Positions 8,097 through 16,377 of a stretch of DNA of 64,000 nt are shown here, one piece after another; the first letter of the stretch is position 1, and each line of letters starts with the position of its first letter. The notes below the pieces were generated by a model. That model was not told the DNA's origin. It made no database searches and saw only the letters and a list, made by a program, of their open reading frames with translations. The position numbers and the translations under genes were made by a program. Source of the stretch: Novispirillum itersonii subsp. itersonii ATCC 12639 (lineage in GTDB: Bacteria; Pseudomonadota; Alphaproteobacteria; Rhodospirillales; Rhodospirillaceae); assembly GCF_000381985.1 (NCBI RefSeq), contig NZ_KB907343.1, positions 62,001-126,000 of the forward strand, given 5' to 3'.

Positions 8097-8121
8097 GGCC
8101 CGCACCCTGAGGAGGCGGGCC
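8086..8121 (-). terminator. Terminator of the GH3 gene, possibly bidirectional
   Basis: Stem 8097-8103 with 8115-8121 (GGCCCGC/GCGGGCC). On the minus strand it is followed by TTACTTTTT, so it fits the end of the GH3 transcript; the plus-strand T tract is poor. Confidence 0.6.
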
Positions 8122-8129
8122 CCTTACGC

Positions 8130-10400
8130 TCAGTCCTTCAGCCAGTCAACGCTGACAGTCTTCAGGTCGGCGCTGTGCGGGCCAATACCGATGATGAACT
8201 GTCCCGGCTCCCACGTCCGGTTCAGCGCCTGATCATGAAACTCCAGATCCGCCGTGGTCAGAGTAAAGCTGACAGTCTGCGTCTGACCCGGCTCCAGCCG
8301 GACCTTGCGGAAGCCCCGGAGTTGCCGCCCCGGACGGACGACGCTGGCCACCGGATCCGTCAGATACAGCTGCACGGTCTCTACCCCCGTCCGCGTCCCG
8401 GCATTGGTGACCTCAACCGTCACGGTCAGCGGCACATCACCCCGCAGCACCGGGGCATCCACCTGCGGCACCCCATAGGCGAACACCGTGGTGCTGAGAC
8501 CGAACCCGAAGGGAAACAGCGGTTCTGATGGTCCGTCAAGGTAACAGCGGGTGCTGTACTTCCCCGGATCATTGGCCGGATTGCCGGGGCGGCCGGTGGT
8601 GGCCCGGTCATAGGGCAGCGGCACCTGCCCGACATGGCGCGGCCAGCTGGTGGTCAGACGCCCCGATGGCACCCGGTCGCCAAACAGCAGATCCGCCACC
8701 GCGTGCCCGGCCTCGCACCCGCCAAACCACGACACCAGAATGGCGGGCAGGGTTTCCGCCTCCCACGGTAACGTCAGCGGACGGCCATTCATCGTCACCA
8801 GCACCACCGGCGTCCCGGTCTGATGCAGGGCCTTCAGCAGATCACGTTGGTTCTCCGGTATCCCGATATCCATGCGGGACGCCGATTCGCCGGACATTTC
8901 CGCCGCCTCGCCAACCACCGCAATCACCACATCGGCCCGCCGGGCCACCTCCACGGCCTCAGCCTGCATCTCTTCCGGGGTACGCGGATCGAGATCGACC
9001 TTTGGACCGGCAAAGTTCAGCAGATCGAGCATCCGGCGATCTTCGGTGATATTCGCCCCCCGGGCATGCAGCACCGTCGCGCCATCACCAACCACAGCGC
9101 GGATCCCGGCCAGCACCGAGACCGCCGTCGCCGGATCCCCCTGAAACGCCCATGGTCCAAGGACATTTTTGGTGTCATCGGCCAACGGCCCGACCACCGC
9201 GATGGTTCCGGTTTTCGCCAGCGGCAGCAGATCACCGTCATTTTTCAGCAGAACGCAGGAGTCCGCCGCCACAGTCCGGGCGGCCTGCCGGTGCTGCGGG
9301 GCCAGAATGACCTGCGCGGCCCGCGCCGGATCAAACCGGGCAAACGGATCCGCAAACAGGCCCAGTTTTTCTTTCGCCTCCAGCACCGCCCGACAGGCAG
9401 AGTCAATCTGGGCCATCGTCACCCGCCCGGCAGCAAGAGCTGCCTCCAGACGGGTGATGAAGCCTTTGCCCATCATGTCCATCTGCACCCCAGCCCGCAG
9501 GGCCCGTTCCGACAGGGTCTGCAACGGGTCATCCGCCACAATCTGTCCGGCCTCATCGCCCAGACCGTGGGCAATCATCTCCGGGATACCATCAAAGTCC
9601 GAGACCTTCAGCACGCCCGGCAGGATCTTGCTCAGCAGGTCGGTATCCGCATGTGACGGCATGCCATTGACCGCCGAGAACGCCATCATCACCGACCCGG
9701 CCTCGGCGGCAACAGCCGCCTGAAACGGCGGCAGATAAACATCCCACAGCCGGGCCGGGCTCATGTCGGCATTGTTATAATCCCGTCCGCCTTCCGGTGC
9801 CCCGTAGCCGACGAAGTGTTTGACGCAGGCCATCACACTGTCCGGGCTGGACAGATCATCCCCCTGCAGCCCGTGGATCATTGCCCCGGCGATCTGTGCC
9901 CCCAGATAGGGGTCTTCCCCCGATCCCTCGGCGATCCGGCCCCAACGCGGATCGCGCCCGATATCCACCATCGGCGAAAACACCCAGTTGAGACCGCTGG
10001 CGCTGGCCTCCCGCGCTGCAGTGCGGGCCGTGACCTCAACATGGTCCAGATCCCACGTGCAGGACACCGCCAGCGGTATCGGAAACACCGTCTGATGACC
10101 ATGAATCACGTCATAGGCCAGCAGCAGCGGAATCCCCAGCCGGGACTCCCGCACCGCAGCCTCCTGCACCGCCCGCAGGCCCTCCGGCCCGTTGACGCCG
10201 AAGGTGCAGGGGAACAGCCCCCCCAGCATTCCGCCAACCCGCCCGGCCCGGATTTCCGCCAGCTTGTCGTCTTCCACCGGAATATTGGTGGTGATCAGAT
10301 TCAGCTGTCCCAGCTTTTCCGGCAGGGTCATCCGGGCCATCAGGTCATCAAGAAAGGCGACCCGGTCCGGCGGGAGAGCAGTCTGCGGGGTGGTGGTCAT
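8130..10400 (-). CDS. Glycoside hydrolase family 3 beta-glucosidase (BglX-like)
   Basis: Retaining exo-beta-glycosidase of 756 residues. Domains in order are the GH3 TIM barrel (about 15-330), the GH3 alpha/beta sandwich (about 375-610) and a fibronectin-III-like tail (about 650-745). Visible motifs are K194-H195 in CVKHFVGYG and the nucleophile Asp268 in VSDFDGIPEM. The ribosome site is GGAAGA. Unlike periplasmic BglX of enterobacteria, no signal peptide is present at this start, and the N-terminus begins directly with the catalytic domain. The enzyme is therefore probably cytoplasmic and may act on imported oligosaccharides. It is a single-gene unit with a possible promoter at 10445-10473. 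Confidence 0.9.
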   Translation of the reverse strand: MTTTPQTALPPDRVAFLDDLMARMTLPEKLGQLNLITTNIPVEDDKLAEIRAGRVGGMLGGLFPCTFGVNGPEGLRAVQEAAVRESRLGIPLLLAYDVIHGHQTVFPIPLAVSCTWDLDHVEVTARTAAREASASGLNWVFSPMVDIGRDPRWGRIAEGSGEDPYLGAQIAGAMIHGLQGDDLSSPDSVMACVKHFVGYGAPEGGRDYNNADMSPARLWDVYLPPFQAAVAAEAGSVMMAFSAVNGMPSHADTDLLSKILPGVLKVSDFDGIPEMIAHGLGDEAGQIVADDPLQTLSERALRAGVQMDMMGKGFITRLEAALAAGRVTMAQIDSACRAVLEAKEKLGLFADPFARFDPARAAQVILAPQHRQAARTVAADSCVLLKNDGDLLPLAKTGTIAVVGPLADDTKNVLGPWAFQGDPATAVSVLAGIRAVVGDGATVLHARGANITEDRRMLDLLNFAGPKVDLDPRTPEEMQAEAVEVARRADVVIAVVGEAAEMSGESASRMDIGIPENQRDLLKALHQTGTPVVLVTMNGRPLTLPWEAETLPAILVSWFGGCEAGHAVADLLFGDRVPSGRLTTSWPRHVGQVPLPYDRATTGRPGNPANDPGKYSTRCYLDGPSEPLFPFGFGLSTTVFAYGVPQVDAPVLRGDVPLTVTVEVTNAGTRTGVETVQLYLTDPVASVVRPGRQLRGFRKVRLEPGQTQTVSFTLTTADLEFHDQALNRTWEPGQFIIGIGPHSADLKTVSVDWLKD

Positions 10401-10444
10401 CGCGGTCTTCCAATCAGCACAACGGCGGGAACAGGATGCCTCCC

Positions 10445-10473
10445 ATTACCCGCCGCCGGAAGAAAAGTGTCAA
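10445..10473 (-). promoter_or_regulatory. Possible promoter of the GH3 gene
   Basis: On the minus strand a perfect TTGACA (10473-10468) is followed by 17 bases and GGTAAT (10450-10445). The -10 match is poor. It lies between the chemoreceptor stop and the GH3 start. Confidence 0.4.
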
Positions 10474-10499
10474 TCCTTTCAGCAGAGTGACCTTAAAAA

Positions 10500-11930
10500 T
10501 CACACACTGTAACACATGCGGAACGCCCCCCAGTGCCGCCCGCCCAGCGTCAGCGGCACCGCAACCTCCTTCAGCATCATAAAAGCCCCGCCGCCCATAT
10601 CGCGGCGATAGGTCTTGAGGGTAAAGGGGGCCGTATTCCGGGCCGAATGCAAACCGACCGGATCATTGAAAATCCGGCGGTTGCGGCAGTGGGCCGCATT
10701 CCACACCGGATCAGGCCCCTGCGGATGCGAATATTTACGGTTATGGGTCGGCAGATAGCCATTCCGGTCCACCACAGCGCAGAACGCCATCCGCGGATCA
10801 CTGTCGAGCAGCGTTTCCTGAATCGGCGGCAGCACCTCATCCATGAAGGCGGTGAACCGGGTCGTCACCTGCGGCGGATTGCTGCCGGGGATCGGCTGAT
10901 ACTGGTCATCAAACAGATCCTGCAGGCTGATCCGGCGACCGGCCAGCCCTTCTTCAATGGCGGTGGTGATGGCGGCAGCCGTCCGCTGCATGGTCTGCAC
11001 CACCTGCGTTTCCGCCACATCAATGCCCCGGGCGACGATATCGGTGATCATCTGCTGCGCCAGATCCATCACCCCGGTGGTCTGCTCCGCCGCCTTGCTC
11101 AGGTGCGCGGCATCATTGCCAAGGCCATCCGCCAGCAGGGTCACCGCGTCAGAAACCGCCCGGCATTCCTCCAGATTGCGGGAACTGTCCCCGGCAATTG
11201 AGGTCACCGCCTGCTCAACCCCCGAGAACTCCTCGGTCAGACCGGCCAGCACCGCCGACAGCGATGAGGTCGCCTGATCGGCCTGCTCAGCGTTGCTCAG
11301 ATTGGCGGCACTTTCCGTCATCAGGTCAGACACCAGCCCGGTCAGGGCGGTCACGGTGCTATTAATCTGGGCCGTGGCATCACTGGTTTGCTGCGCCAGC
11401 GCCTTTACCTCTCCGGCCACCACCGCAAACCCTTTTCCGGCCTCTCCGGCACGGGCCGCCTCAATGGTGGCATTCAGGGCCAGAAGGCGGGTCTGGCTGG
11501 CAATAGTGCCGATAGCGCGGGAAACCTCACTGATCTGACCCAGCGTCCGTTCCAGATGCAGCAGGCGGGTTTCCATCTCCTGTACCGACCGGCACAGGGT
11601 TCCGATCCGGCCCGACGCAGACGCCATCGCCTGCTGGGCAGCCTGCGTCTGCCGGGCTGCGGACCGGGCCCGGTCCGCACTGGACATCGCTGCGGTATGA
11701 ATGGCGGCATTGCTGGCGGTCATGCCCTCCGCCGCCGCCTGAAGGCTGCGGCAGTCGCCGGAACGGGCACCGACATGGCCGGTGACCACCCCGACCTCGG
11801 CTGTGATCACGGCCAGCCGGTCCCACAGATCCCCGACCATCCGGCCAAGGTCACGGGCCAGAACCTGATCATCCGTCATCTGGCCTGACGGGGGCGCTGC
11901 GGGCATAGGGGCGGCAGTGTGATCCAGCAT
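10500..11930 (-). CDS. Soluble methyl-accepting chemotaxis protein with C-terminal sensory domain
   Basis: Chemoreceptor of 476 residues without any transmembrane segment. The signalling hairpin lies in the middle (tip around [20 protein letters not shown], then [15 protein letters not shown]). A PAS/Cache-like domain follows it at about 345-476, with HNRKYS, a Cys-Arg-Asn-Arg-Arg stretch and a final [10 protein letters not shown]. This reversed order, with sensing after signalling, is known in a class of cytoplasmic receptors. The ribosome site is AGGGAG. Two palindromes at 12012-12042 lie about 80-110 bases upstream of the start. By inference it senses an intracellular cue such as redox state or energy. 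Confidence 0.88.
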   Translation of the reverse strand: MLDHTAAPMPAAPPSGQMTDDQVLARDLGRMVGDLWDRLAVITAEVGVVTGHVGARSGDCRSLQAAAEGMTASNAAIHTAAMSSADRARSAARQTQAAQQAMASASGRIGTLCRSVQEMETRLLHLERTLGQISEVSRAIGTIASQTRLLALNATIEAARAGEAGKGFAVVAGEVKALAQQTSDATAQINSTVTALTGLVSDLMTESAANLSNAEQADQATSSLSAVLAGLTEEFSGVEQAVTSIAGDSSRNLEECRAVSDAVTLLADGLGNDAAHLSKAAEQTTGVMDLAQQMITDIVARGIDVAETQVVQTMQRTAAAITTAIEEGLAGRRISLQDLFDDQYQPIPGSNPPQVTTRFTAFMDEVLPPIQETLLDSDPRMAFCAVVDRNGYLPTHNRKYSHPQGPDPVWNAAHCRNRRIFNDPVGLHSARNTAPFTLKTYRRDMGGGAFMMLKEVAVPLTLGGRHWGAFRMCYSV

Positions 11931-12011
11931 CGTTTACTCCCTGCATTGGCCCGTATTTCCGCCGGGCCAACCGAATCCGCCGGTCTGCCAGAGAAGCCCG
12001 GCAGACGAACT

Positions 12012-12042
12012 GGTTACAGTTGTAACCACGGTGTCGCGACAC
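12012..12042. promoter_or_regulatory. Two abutting palindromes upstream of the chemoreceptor gene
   Basis: GGTTACAGTTGTAACC (12012-12027; seven-base arms) and the perfect 12-base palindrome GTGTCGCGACAC (12031-12042) are three bases apart. They sit between the chemoreceptor start (11930) and the 3' end of the PPK2 gene (12093), a suitable place for operator sites. No specific regulator is assigned. Confidence 0.5.
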
Positions 12043-12092
12043 AGCCCACCCGTCAAGAGAGGGCTGTGCCGGCAGGTCTTAACACAGCGGGG

Positions 12093-13688
12093 TCACTGAC
12101 CCAGCCGGGCTTCCAGCGCCGCGCAGTAGGTTTCCAGCACCTTGACCCGGGCATGCTTTTTGGAGTTGGCCTCGACCAGTGTCCATGGAGTCTTACGGGT
12201 CGAGGTGCGCTCGATCATATCGTTCACGGCCTGCTCGTAAGCATCCCATTTGTCGCGGTTGCGCCAGTCCTCTTCCGTCAGCTTCCAGGCTTTCCACGGG
12301 ATCGACTGGCGCTCCTGAAAGCGGGCCATCTGCTCTTCCTTGGTGATGTGGAGCCAGAACTTGCACAGCACACGCCCGGAATCGACCAGCTGCTCCTCGA
12401 AGTCATTGATCTCCCCATAGGCGCGCATCCATTCCTCGGTGGAGGCATAGCCCTCGATCCGCTCCACCAGCACGCGGCCATACCACGACCGGTCATAGAT
12501 GGTGGCCCGCCCGGCCCGGCTGATGTGCCGCCAGAACCGCCACAGATAATGCTGGGCCTTTTCTTCATCGGTCGGGGCGGCGATGGGGATCACCTTGTAG
12601 TCGCGGGCATCGAGCCCGGCGGTCAGACGACGGATCGCCCCACCCTTTCCGGCAGCATCCCACCCTTCAAACACCAGTGCGCTTGACACCCCACGCTCCC
12701 GGGCCAGACGGCTGAGGTGATGCAGGCGGGCCCGCGTCACCTTCAGGCGTTCCGCATACTCCTCGTCGCTGTAATCCAGCGTCATATCAAGCGCGTTCAG
12801 AATGGTCGGCTGCTGCGGCAGGGTCGCCATCACCAGTGACGAGCCATGCACCGCCCCGGCCCCGGCAACGCCCAGAGCCGTCTTTTCCCCGGCGTCAGCC
12901 TTATGGCTTTCCGCCTCATCCTTCAGCCGCCGCTGCTCTTCCCGGCGCATGGTCTCCGCCACCCGGCGCTTCAGGTCCATCGCCTCCAGATGGCGGGTGA
13001 CGGCATCGCGCAGGGTGACCAATAGGGTCAGGGAGCGGTAGCGGTCATCCTGCCCTTCAATCACCGTCCACGGGGCATGACCGGCACTGGTGACCTGGAT
13101 GGTCCGTTCCGCCGCCGTGGTGAACTGGTCATACATCTCCCAGTTCTTCCAGTCCTGCTTGGTGACCCGCCACGACTCGGTGGGGTCTTTCTCAAGCTTC
13201 TTCAGGCGCTTCTTCTGGGCATCGCGGCCCAGATGCATCCAGAACTTCAGGATGAGGGCACCATCATCGGCCAGCATCTTCTCAAAGCGGGTGATGTGCG
13301 ACAGACGCTCATCCAGCTCCGCATCGGAAATGCGGCCATTGGCGTGATCCAGCACCGGGGCGGAATACCACGACCGCAGAAACAGCCCGATCCGCCCCCG
13401 CGCCGGGAGATCGCGCCAGTAGCGCCAGTAGTCCGGCCGCTCCCGCTCTTCATCCGACGACGGGCCATAGGCGTGGGTTTCCATCCACCGCGGGTCCATC
13501 CACTCATTCAGCAGGTTGATGCTTTCGCCCTTGCCCGCACCGTCAACCCCGGCAAAGACGAGGATCACCGGAAACTTCGCCGCCCGCAGCCGTTGCTGAA
13601 GCTGCGTCAGTTCCGTTCTCAGTTGCGGGGCAACCGCCTCAAACTCTTCCTTGCTGACCTTGCGCCCCAGCTCAGCGGTTCTGAACAT
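12093..13688 (-). CDS. pap: Polyphosphate:AMP phosphotransferase (PPK2 class II, double domain)
   Basis: Transfers phosphate from polyphosphate to AMP, giving ADP. The 531-residue protein is a tandem duplication of the PPK2 domain. Each half has a P-loop (AGVDGAGKGESINLL near residue 47; EGWDAAGKGGAIRRL in the second half) and a Walker-B/lid-like stretch (FLRSWYSAPVLDHA; IYDRSWYGRVLVERIEG). The second copy is closer to the consensus, consistent with family data that the C-terminal domain is the active one. It is a monocistronic unit read toward the chemoreceptor. No polyphosphate kinase 1 is in the window. Confidence 0.92.
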   Translation of the reverse strand: MFRTAELGRKVSKEEFEAVAPQLRTELTQLQQRLRAAKFPVILVFAGVDGAGKGESINLLNEWMDPRWMETHAYGPSSDEERERPDYWRYWRDLPARGRIGLFLRSWYSAPVLDHANGRISDAELDERLSHITRFEKMLADDGALILKFWMHLGRDAQKKRLKKLEKDPTESWRVTKQDWKNWEMYDQFTTAAERTIQVTSAGHAPWTVIEGQDDRYRSLTLLVTLRDAVTRHLEAMDLKRRVAETMRREEQRRLKDEAESHKADAGEKTALGVAGAGAVHGSSLVMATLPQQPTILNALDMTLDYSDEEYAERLKVTRARLHHLSRLARERGVSSALVFEGWDAAGKGGAIRRLTAGLDARDYKVIPIAAPTDEEKAQHYLWRFWRHISRAGRATIYDRSWYGRVLVERIEGYASTEEWMRAYGEINDFEEQLVDSGRVLCKFWLHITKEEQMARFQERQSIPWKAWKLTEEDWRNRDKWDAYEQAVNDMIERTSTRKTPWTLVEANSKKHARVKVLETYCAALEARLGQ

Positions 13689-14019
13689 CGTGACCCTCTC
13701 CCCGTCATGATATAAACGCCGGAAAGACTACTCTTTTGTTGCGGCTATCGGAAGAGCCGGAAACCCGTGGTGGCCCGCCACCGCACCCCGCCCCACCCGG
13801 AAGAGCAGGTTTTTAAGCACGATTTCTGGCCCGACCCTTGGAACTGTCTGGATTTATGCGGGCGTCCATGCCATAGATGCCGCAGCGCCCTGCGGGTTGC
13901 TGCCGGGGTTTCCTCCACCGGTTTCCCTGCCAGTTCCGACCCGTTCAGGATGGCGCGACGAGTTTCGCAGGCCGTCTTCAGACCTATCATCCCGGCGGCC
14001 TGTTTCTGCGGAGGAAAAA
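13689..14019. other. Intergenic region upstream of gap
   Basis: 331 bases between two divergent genes. I see no reading frame with coding character. A small palindrome GGTGGCCCGCCACC lies near 13770. No promoter of good quality was recognised, although both divergent promoters should lie here. The gap ribosome site GAGG is at 14011-14014. Confidence 0.5.
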
Positions 14020-15027
14020 ATGGCTGTTCGTGTTGCGATTAACGGTTTTGGCCGCATCGGTCGTCTGGTTCTGCGCGCCCTGGTCGAATCCGGCCGCACC
14101 GACGTGGAAGTGGTTGCCATCAACGACCTCGGCCCGGTCGAAACCAACGCCCACCTGCTGAAGTATGATTCCGTCCATGGCGTGCTGAAGAATGACGTGC
14201 AGGCCGTTGACGGCAACCTCGTCATCGACGGCAAGGTGATCAAGTGCCTCGCCCAGCGTGACCCGAAGGCCCTGCCGTGGGGCGACCTGAACGTTGATAT
14301 CGTCGCCGAATGCACCGGCATCTTCACCGACCGCGACAAGGCCGTGGTGCATCTGGAAGCCGGCGCCAAGCGCGTGCTGGTCTCTGCCCCGTCCAAGGGT
14401 GCCGACATCACCGTGGTGTACGGCGTCAACCACGACAAGATCACCGCCGACCACAAGGTGATCTCCAACGCCTCCTGCACCACCAACTGCCTGGCGCCGG
14501 TCGCCCATGTGCTGAACACCGTGTTCGGCATCGAAAAGGGCTTCATGACCACCGTGCACGCCTACACCGGCGACCAGAACACTGTGGACACCCTGCATAA
14601 GGATCTGTACCGCGCCCGCGCTGCTGCCGTGTCGATGATCCCGACCACCACCGGGGCCGCCAAGGCCGTGGGTGAAGTGCTGCCGGAACTGAAGGGCAAG
14701 CTGGACGGCGTTTCCGTCCGTGTGCCGACCCCGAACGTCTCGCTGGTCGACCTGAAGGTTCTGCTGAAGAAGTCCACCACCGCCGAGGAAGTGAACGCCG
14801 CCATCGTCGCTGCCGCCAATGGCCCGCTGAAGGGCGTGCTGGGCTACACCGACAAGCCGCTGGTGTCGGTTGACTTCAACCACAACCCGGCTTCGTCCTC
14901 CTTCGCGCTGGACGGCACCAAGGTGATGGACGGCAACTTCGTCCGCGTGATGAGCTGGTACGACAACGAGTGGGGCTTCTCCAACCGTATGCTCGATACC
15001 GCTGCGCAGATCGCCAAGACCCTGTAA
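14020..15027 (+). CDS. gap: Glyceraldehyde-3-phosphate dehydrogenase, type I
   Basis: Glycolytic/gluconeogenic enzyme of 335 residues that oxidises glyceraldehyde-3-phosphate to 1,3-bisphosphoglycerate. Rossmann motif NGFGRIGR is at 8-15, and Asp36 in the AIND turn points to NAD rather than NADP. The catalytic Cys153 is in SNASCTTNC, and His180 is in [10 protein letters not shown]. The start at 14020 is fixed by GAGG and by the family N-terminus, although the frame stays open upstream. pgk follows 96 bases later behind a terminator, so the two genes are linked but probably not equally transcribed. Confidence 0.97.
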   Translation: MAVRVAINGFGRIGRLVLRALVESGRTDVEVVAINDLGPVETNAHLLKYDSVHGVLKNDVQAVDGNLVIDGKVIKCLAQRDPKALPWGDLNVDIVAECTGIFTDRDKAVVHLEAGAKRVLVSAPSKGADITVVYGVNHDKITADHKVISNASCTTNCLAPVAHVLNTVFGIEKGFMTTVHAYTGDQNTVDTLHKDLYRARAAAVSMIPTTTGAAKAVGEVLPELKGKLDGVSVRVPTPNVSLVDLKVLLKKSTTAEEVNAAIVAAANGPLKGVLGYTDKPLVSVDFNHNPASSSFALDGTKVMDGNFVRVMSWYDNEWGFSNRMLDTAAQIAKTL

Positions 15028-15041
15028 TCAGGGAGTGCCGG

Positions 15042-15079
15042 AACGCCGCCCTTCCGACCGGACGGGCGGCGTTTTTTCT
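15042..15079 (+). terminator. Rho-independent terminator between gap and pgk
   Basis: Ten-base stem AACGCCGCCC (15042-15051) with GGGCGGCGTT (15064-15073), then six T. It should reduce read-through from gap into pgk. Confidence 0.88.
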
Positions 15080-15123
15080 TGAGTCCGCAGCCCCGTTTCC
15101 ACCCTGCGTGTAGGAAGCCAGCC

Positions 15124-16317
15124 ATGCCCGCTTTCAAGACCATTTCCGATTTTGACGTCGCCGGTAAGCGCGTCCTCGTCCGTTCCGACCTGAATGTGCC
15201 GATGAGGGATGGCCGCGTCACCGATGCCACCCGCATCGAACGCTCCGCCGAAACCATCAAGGCGCTGGCCGCCAAGGGGGCCCGGGTTGTCGTGCTGTCC
15301 CACTTCGGCCGCCCGAAGGGGGAACGCGTGCCGGAGATGAGCCTGAAGCCGGTGGCCGAAGCCCTTGCCGCCACCCTCGGCCAGCCGGTGGCCTTTGCCG
15401 ATGACTGCATCGGTGACACCGCCAAAGCCGTGGTGAACGCCCTCGCCCCCGGTCAGGTGGCAATGCTGGAAAACCTGCGCTACCACAAGCAGGAAGAAAA
15501 GAACGACGCTGATTTCGCCAAGGCGCTGGCCGCGCTGGGCGATATCTATGTCAACGATGCCTTTTCTGCTGCCCACCGCGCCCATGCCTCCACTGAAGGG
15601 CTGGCCCATCTGCTGCCGTCCGCTGCCGGGCTGCTGATGCAGGCGGAACTGGAAGCCCTGGGCAAGGCCCTGGAAAAGCCGGAACACCCGGTGGTCGCGA
15701 TTGTCGGCGGCGCCAAGGTTTCCACCAAGCTGGATCTGCTGGGCAACCTTGTGAGCAAGGTTGATGTGCTGGTGATCGGCGGCGGCATGGCCAACACCTT
15801 CCTGTTCGCGCAGGGCATCGAAGTCGGCTCCTCGCTGTGCGAGAAGGATATGGCCGACACCGCCCGCGAGATTCTGGAAAAGGCCAAGGCTGCCAACTGC
15901 GAAATCATTCTGCCGTCCGACGTGGTGGTAGCCGGTGAATTCAAGGAACACGCGGCCAATGCCGTGGTGGCTGCCAACGCTGTTCCGGCGGACAAGATGA
16001 TCCTCGACGCCGGTCCGGCCGCTGCCGAGGCGCTGGCCGCCAAGCTGGCATCCTGCAAGACGCTGGTCTGGAACGGCCCACTGGGTGCCTTCGAACTGAA
16101 GCCGTTTGACGCCGCCACCAACACCGTAGCGCAGGCCGCTGCCAAGCTGACCGCCGAAGGCAAGCTGCTGACCGTTGCCGGGGGCGGGGACACCGTCGGG
16201 GCGCTGGCTAATGCCGGGGTTGCTGACCAGTTCTCCTACATCTCCACCGCCGGGGGCGCGTTCCTTGAGTGGCTGGAAGGCAAGGAACTGCCGGGCGTCG
16301 TCGCGCTGGGCAAATAA
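15124..16317 (+). CDS. pgk: Phosphoglycerate kinase
   Basis: Converts 1,3-bisphosphoglycerate plus ADP to 3-phosphoglycerate plus ATP; 397 residues. N-terminal substrate-site motif [11 protein letters not shown] near residue 22 and HFGRPKG near 61; the C-terminal nucleotide site includes WNGPLGAFE and [17 protein letters not shown] at 15124 has AGGAAG six bases upstream and matches the family N-terminus ([17 protein letters not shown]). It forms a glycolytic pair with gap. Confidence 0.97.
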   Translation: MPAFKTISDFDVAGKRVLVRSDLNVPMRDGRVTDATRIERSAETIKALAAKGARVVVLSHFGRPKGERVPEMSLKPVAEALAATLGQPVAFADDCIGDTAKAVVNALAPGQVAMLENLRYHKQEEKNDADFAKALAALGDIYVNDAFSAAHRAHASTEGLAHLLPSAAGLLMQAELEALGKALEKPEHPVVAIVGGAKVSTKLDLLGNLVSKVDVLVIGGGMANTFLFAQGIEVGSSLCEKDMADTAREILEKAKAANCEIILPSDVVVAGEFKEHAANAVVAANAVPADKMILDAGPAAAEALAAKLASCKTLVWNGPLGAFELKPFDAATNTVAQAAAKLTAEGKLLTVAGGGDTVGALANAGVADQFSYISTAGGAFLEWLEGKELPGVVALGK

Positions 16318-16341
16318 CAGCGTCTGCTCTTGACCGATACG

Positions 16342-16377
16342 GACCGCGCCACCCCTGTGGCGCGGTCTGTCTGTTTT
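16342..16377 (+). terminator. Rho-independent terminator of pgk
   Basis: Stem GACCGCGCCA (16342-16351) with TGGCGCGGTC (16358-16367), loop of six, then TGTCTGTTTT. Its T tract touches the stop codon of the convergent GGDEF-EAL gene. Confidence 0.85.
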
